Positions 62,333-64,000 of a stretch of 64,000 bases of DNA are shown here, one piece after another (the first letter of the stretch is position 1; the number at the start of each line of letters is the position of its first letter). The notes under the pieces were generated by a model that was not told the DNA's origin, searched no databases, and was given only the letters and a program-made list of their open reading frames with translations. The stretch is from positions 105,540 to 169,539 of the forward strand of contig NZ_OPYL01000006.1 of assembly GCF_900343125.1 (NCBI RefSeq), read 5' to 3'. The stretch is from Dysgonomonas sp. Marseille-P4361 (GTDB lineage Bacteria; Bacteroidota; Bacteroidia; Bacteroidales; Dysgonomonadaceae). A program made the position numbers and the translations under genes.

Positions 62333-63257
62333 ATTTATATACATATTATTAATCGTTCTGTGTGCTACTTCATGTGTACACGGACAAAATAAAATAGAGA
62401 ATGGAGATATGAAATATAATAAATTGACTCCTGAAGAAGAATTTGTTATTCTTCATAGAGGGACAGAAACTCCTTACAAGGGGGAATATGTGAATAATAA
62501 ACGAGAGGGTATATATGTCTGTAAAAGATGTGATACTCCTCTATATAATTCCTCTGATAAATTCGATTCTCATTGCGGTTGGCCAGCTTTTGATGATGAA
62601 ATAGAAGGTGCTGTTAAAAGATTGCCAGATGCTGATGGTCTCCGCACTGAAATAGTATGTGCGAATTGTGGTGCTCATTTAGGACATGTATTCCTAAATG
62701 AAGGTTTTACTGTGAAGAATACCCGACATTGTGTAAACTCGATATCTTTAAAATTTATACCAAAACAGAATAAGATGATAAAAAAAGCATATTTCGCCTC
62801 TGGGTGTTTTTGGGGAACAGAATATTTCTTTATGAAAGCCGATGGTGTTAAGCACACAGCAGTCGGTTTTATGGGAGGGCATGTCGATTCTCCTACTTAT
62901 GAGCAGGTTTGTCAGAAAAATACAGGACATCTAGAAACAACAGAGGTTGAGTATGACACATCTAAAACAACTTATGAAGATCTGGTGAAATTATTTTTTG
63001 AGACTCATGATTTTACTCAAACAAACGGTCAAGGGCCAGATATAGGACCGCAGTACCTTTCTTGTATATTTTATTCGGATGAACAAGAAAAAGAGGTAGC
63101 AGCGAAGTATATTGACATATTAGAGGTTAAAGGCTACAAAGTTGCTACACTATTGAAACCGGTATCTGTATTTTGGAAAGCAGAGGATTATCATCAGCAA
63201 TATTATGAGCATAAGGGTACTAAACCATATTGTCATGCATATCGAAAGATATTTTAA
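62325..63257 (+). CDS. msrBA: Peptide-methionine sulfoxide reductase MsrB-MsrA fusion, lipoprotein
   Basis: ATG 62325 gives a lipoprotein signal (ATSC, cysteine 17). An MsrB domain follows (about 30-150) with two zinc CxxC pairs (CKRC, CANC) and the catalytic Cys in TRHCVNS. An MsrA domain (about 160-305) has the catalytic GCFWG. The order MsrB-MsrA is the less common one. It repairs both sulfoxide isomers of methionine in envelope proteins. An upstream TTG at 62295 is rejected because it removes the clean signal peptide. Reducing power must come from a periplasmic thioredoxin-like partner. Confidence 0.93.
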   Translation: MTKFIYILLIVLCATSCVHGQNKIENGDMKYNKLTPEEEFVILHRGTETPYKGEYVNNKREGIYVCKRCDTPLYNSSDKFDSHCGWPAFDDEIEGAVKRLPDADGLRTEIVCANCGAHLGHVFLNEGFTVKNTRHCVNSISLKFIPKQNKMIKKAYFASGCFWGTEYFFMKADGVKHTAVGFMGGHVDSPTYEQVCQKNTGHLETTEVEYDTSKTTYEDLVKLFFETHDFTQTNGQGPDIGPQYLSCIFYSDEQEKEVAAKYIDILEVKGYKVATLLKPVSVFWKAEDYHQQYYEHKGTKPYCHAYRKIF

Positions 63258-63286
63258 TTATTTATGTAAGAATATATAGAATTTTT

Positions 63287-63315
63287 AAAGCCTCAAATTA
63301 TCATATTTGGGGCTT
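63287..63315 (+). terminator. Probable terminator after msrBA
   Basis: AAAGCCTCAAAT pairs with ATTTGGGGCTTT (one GT pair) with a short loop; the T tail is interrupted (AGCATTATTTTT), so confidence is moderate. Confidence 0.55.
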
Positions 63316-63377
63316 TAGCATTATTTTTGTCGGTTGACTAATATAAATTAAGATATATAAATTAAATTAAGATTATT

Positions 63378-63794
63378 ATGTTAAAAACAATCTTATCAGT
63401 TTCTGGTAAACCTGGATTGTACAAGTTAATTTCCAGCGGAAAAAATATGGTAATAGTGGAGTCTTTAGTAGATAAAAAGAAAATGCCTATTCATGCTAGA
63501 GATAAAGTAGTATCACTTGGTGATATTTCTATATACACAGAAGAGGATGATGCTCCTTTGAAAGATATTTTTGTGGCAATGAAGCAAAAAGAAAATGGAG
63601 CAAAAGCATCTGTTTCTACAACAGCAAAGCCTGATGAATATCGAAAATATTTTGAAGAGGTTCTGCCGAACTTTGATAAAGAGCGTGTTTACCCTACAGA
63701 TATAAAAAAGATTATATCTTGGTACAATCTCTTAGTAGATGCTGCTATCGACTTTGAACAAGAGTTGAAAGAAGAGGAGCAAGCTGCTGAATAA
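63378..63794 (+). CDS. DUF5606 protein
   Basis: The 138-residue protein starts MLKTILSVSGKPGLYKLISSGKNMVIVESL and ends with an acidic helix, matching DUF5606, a Bacteroidetes family of small cytosolic proteins. Residues 1-55 look like a compact beta barrel; a Ser/Thr/Ala linker (about 75-85) joins a helical C-terminal part. Function is unknown. It is monocistronic with a terminator after it. Confidence 0.85.
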   Translation: MLKTILSVSGKPGLYKLISSGKNMVIVESLVDKKKMPIHARDKVVSLGDISIYTEEDDAPLKDIFVAMKQKENGAKASVSTTAKPDEYRKYFEEVLPNFDKERVYPTDIKKIISWYNLLVDAAIDFEQELKEEEQAAE

Positions 63795-63833
63795 AGGTTA
63801 TTAATCTTTATTAATAATTAAAATATATAATAG

Positions 63834-63861
63834 AAGAGTGGGGAGGTCTCCACTCTTTTTA
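63834..63861 (+). terminator. Intrinsic terminator after DUF5606
   Basis: AAGAGTGGGGA pairs with TCTCCACTCTT (one GT pair), 2-base loop, followed by TTTTATTT. It also lies at the end of a minus-strand frame. Confidence 0.8.
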
Positions 63862-63887
63862 TTTGTACTCTATTAACCTGAGTTCGA

Positions 63888-63998
63888 TTAATAAAAAGCA
63901 AGTTGATTTGTCTTTTCCGTGTAGTATTTGATCGAAGGTTTCTTAGGGAGGAAACTGTATGCAGCAATAGCGGCGATCATGTTTGTCAGGAAGTTTGC
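63888..63998 (-). CDS. C-terminal fragment of a gene cut by the window edge, possibly a transposase
   Basis: On the minus strand the frame is open from the window edge to a TAA at 63888-63890. The 36 residues include FLTNMIAAIAAYSFLPKKPSI and end NQLAFY. The hydrophobic NFLTN...AYSFLPKKPS pattern resembles C-terminal ends of some Bacteroidetes insertion-sequence transposases (IS982- or IS4-like), but the fragment is too short to decide. No inverted repeat can be seen because the left end of an element would lie within 63860-63888 and is not obvious. Confidence 0.35.
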   Translation of the reverse strand, partial: ANFLTNMIAAIAAYSFLPKKPSIKYYTEKTNQLAFY

Positions 63999-64000
63999 AA

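Overview
The window reads as chromosomal DNA of a low-GC member of the Bacteroidales, most like Dysgonomonas and its relatives (my inference from gene families, gene order and promoter style; no search was run). Supporting signs are many promoters of the Bacteroidetes type (TTTG about 19 bases before TAnnTTTG), few Shine-Dalgarno sites, SusC/RagA-style TonB receptor architecture, DUF4270, DUF4834, DUF4199, DUF3822 and DUF5606 proteins, an rpsF-rpsR-rplI operon without ssb, and several lipoproteins with a Bacteroidetes-style lipobox. No rRNA, tRNA, CRISPR array, prophage or integrated element is visible; only the last 110 bases may touch an insertion sequence.

Layout. 1-8 kb: recN end, a sugar aminotransferase, purB, an rluB with a repetitive RGG-like N-terminus, asnS, a membrane protein and a LysE-type exporter with a structured leader. 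8-13.4 kb (minus strand): a TonB-dependent receptor, a small histidine-rich protein, a DUF4270 lipoprotein and a degenerate starch-synthase-like protein. 13.6-25 kb: panC-panD, MATE efflux, tRNA methyltransferase, lon, DUF4199 plus a polyprenyl-type glycosyltransferase, nitroreductase plus MntP-like transporter, DUF4834, upp, aroE and an OmpH/Skp-like protein. 25-34 kb: pepD, a FrnE-like thioredoxin-fold protein, a beta-helix lipoprotein plus an exported nuclease-like protein, marR, ribosomal genes S6-S18-L9, an amino-acid permease and a two-repeat lipoprotein. 34.4-37.6 kb: gnd-zwf-pgl, an oxidative pentose phosphate operon with a stem-loop leader. 38-43 kb: an exported Gfo/Idh oxidoreductase and a giant HEAT plus double DUF1080 protein, together a likely 3-keto-glycoside pathway. 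43-45 kb: a Crp/Fnr regulator and a GH3-family protein. 45.5-56 kb: tig, a VWA lipoprotein, clpP-clpX, recQ-coaD, an S41 protease and an M28 peptidase. 56-64 kb: GH43, a RecD-like helicase, DUF3822-rsmD, rmuC, a small HEIIH protein with an MsrB-MsrA lipoprotein, and DUF5606.

The most unusual signal is outside the genes. A 151-base element occurs twice, on opposite strands 22.7 kb apart (37727-37877 plus, 60461-60611 minus), and matches at 140 of 151 positions. It has its own promoter, a 76-base block identical in both copies, and an intrinsic terminator, so it looks like a duplicated small RNA of about 72 nt. Both promoters carry the palindrome ATGTT-N4-AACAT at identical spacing. The same palindrome, in stronger form, sits upstream of the Crp/Fnr regulator gene at 44426-45127. 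I infer, without proof, a small regulon in which this regulator controls itself and the two RNAs. Other candidates are a compact three-way-junction leader before the LysE exporter, a promoter-terminator unit before clpP, a long hairpin between clpP and clpX, and a hairpin leader before gnd.
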